The notes under the pieces are model-generated. The model searched no databases. It saw only the letters and a program-made list of their open reading frames with translations, and was not told where the DNA came from. A program made the translations under genes and the position numbers. From contig NZ_CP086615.1 in NCBI RefSeq assembly GCF_020883455.1, positions 496,001 to 560,000 on the forward strand: a DNA stretch of 64,000 nt, written 5' to 3'. Shown one piece after another: positions 63,712 through 64,000 of the stretch; position 1 is the stretch's first letter; the number at the start of each line of letters is the position of its first letter. Source of the DNA: Spiribacter halobius (lineage in GTDB: Bacteria; Pseudomonadota; Gammaproteobacteria; Nitrococcales; Nitrococcaceae).

Positions 63712-64000
63712 ATGATCGATCTCTGGACCTGGACCACCCCCAACGGCCGCAAGGTCTCCATCCTGCTGGAGGAGCTGGGGCTGGACTACGCGGTGCACCC
63801 GGTGGACATCACCGCCGGGGAGCAGCACGAGCCGGACTTTCTCGCCATCAGCCCGAACAACAAGATCCCCGCGATCGTCGACCGCGACGGCGGCATGGCG
63901 CTGATGGAGTCCGGCGCGATCCTGTTCTATCTGGCGGAGAAGACCGGGCAGCTGCTGCCCGCATCGGGCGAGGCGCGGTACCGGGTCATGGAGTGGCTGA
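63712..64000 (+). CDS. YfcG-like glutathione S-transferase, N-terminal part
   Basis: The gene runs off the window after about 96 codons. The thioredoxin-fold domain begins [20 protein letters not shown] and contains [16 protein letters not shown] and [18 protein letters not shown], nearly the pattern of E. coli YfcG, a glutathione-dependent disulfide-bond reductase. The TPNG motif replaces the usual catalytic Tyr/Ser/Cys, as in YfcG/YghU proteins. No strong ribosome site is seen (GGCAAGC). Confidence 0.85.
   Translation, partial: MIDLWTWTTPNGRKVSILLEELGLDYAVHPVDITAGEQHEPDFLAISPNNKIPAIVDRDGGMALMESGAILFYLAEKTGQLLPASGEARYRVMEWL

Overview
The window is GC-rich Gram-negative DNA. It encodes outer-membrane proteins (a porin and a PagL-type lipid A deacylase), lipoproteins, an MlaC-like protein and a general gammaproteobacterial gene set. 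Several secreted proteins, such as the glycerol-binding protein, the porin and the TRAP-binding protein, are strongly acidic. This suggests a halophilic or halotolerant gammaproteobacterium, perhaps Ectothiorhodospiraceae-like; that assignment is inference. No tRNA, rRNA, CRISPR array, prophage or transposase gene was recognised.

Layout. 158-10328: a complete glycerol regulon, with glpK divergent from glpR-glpD-glpS-glpT-glpP-glpQ-glpU-glpV, GlpR-type operators in both control regions and a strong terminator at the end. 10651-12569: a multicopper oxidase and a small periplasmic putative metal-binding protein. 12837-17475: a TRAP transporter (dctQMP) with its sigma-54 activator, and a sigma-54 promoter plus IHF site in front of dctQ. 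17650-20524: copA and csoR with a CsoR-type operator. 20484-30896: mostly single genes (diguanylate cyclase, glycosyltransferase, acyl-CoA synthetase/GNAT protein, OsmC protein plus Ca/Na exchanger, DUF2288, msrA, an M15-like peptidase, a lipoprotein). 30981-33666: a small membrane protein, a short LOV photoreceptor, a Nudix hydrolase and a persulfide-dioxygenase-like beta-lactamase-fold protein. 33878-37600: porin, lipoprotein, PagL and amtB; amtB has a textbook NtrC/sigma-54 control region. 37878-44681: an AttEFGH-like ABC system interrupted by a hybrid histidine kinase. 44966-53644: MlaC-like protein, kinase-fold protein, MFS exporter, sirtuin and two large c-di-GMP enzymes. 54105-64000: DUF924, DUF2256 plus cryptochrome/photolyase, DUF3050, a P2-type ATPase, an HDOD protein, hydroxypyruvate isomerase, an SDR and the start of a YfcG-like glutathione transferase.

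The gaps between genes are unusually rich in palindromic mobile-like DNA. There are at least six kinds: (1) a 182-bp element with terminal inverted repeats in three full-length copies, a 450-bp copy carrying a nested palindrome, and several short or broken copies, whose ends repeatedly supply the TAG stop codon of a neighbouring gene; (2) REP/REPIN-like sequences at three sites; (3) two long hairpins with the same loop but different, perfectly self-complementary arms; (4) a 34-bp-arm perfect hairpin that ends the P2-type ATPase gene; (5) an inverted CAACACAACG-type repeat; (6) a nested AACCGCAAAGGCGCAAAG-type repeat. These elements, the asymmetric glycerol ABC ATPases, the light-sensing genes and the interrupted Att operon are the best leads for follow-up.
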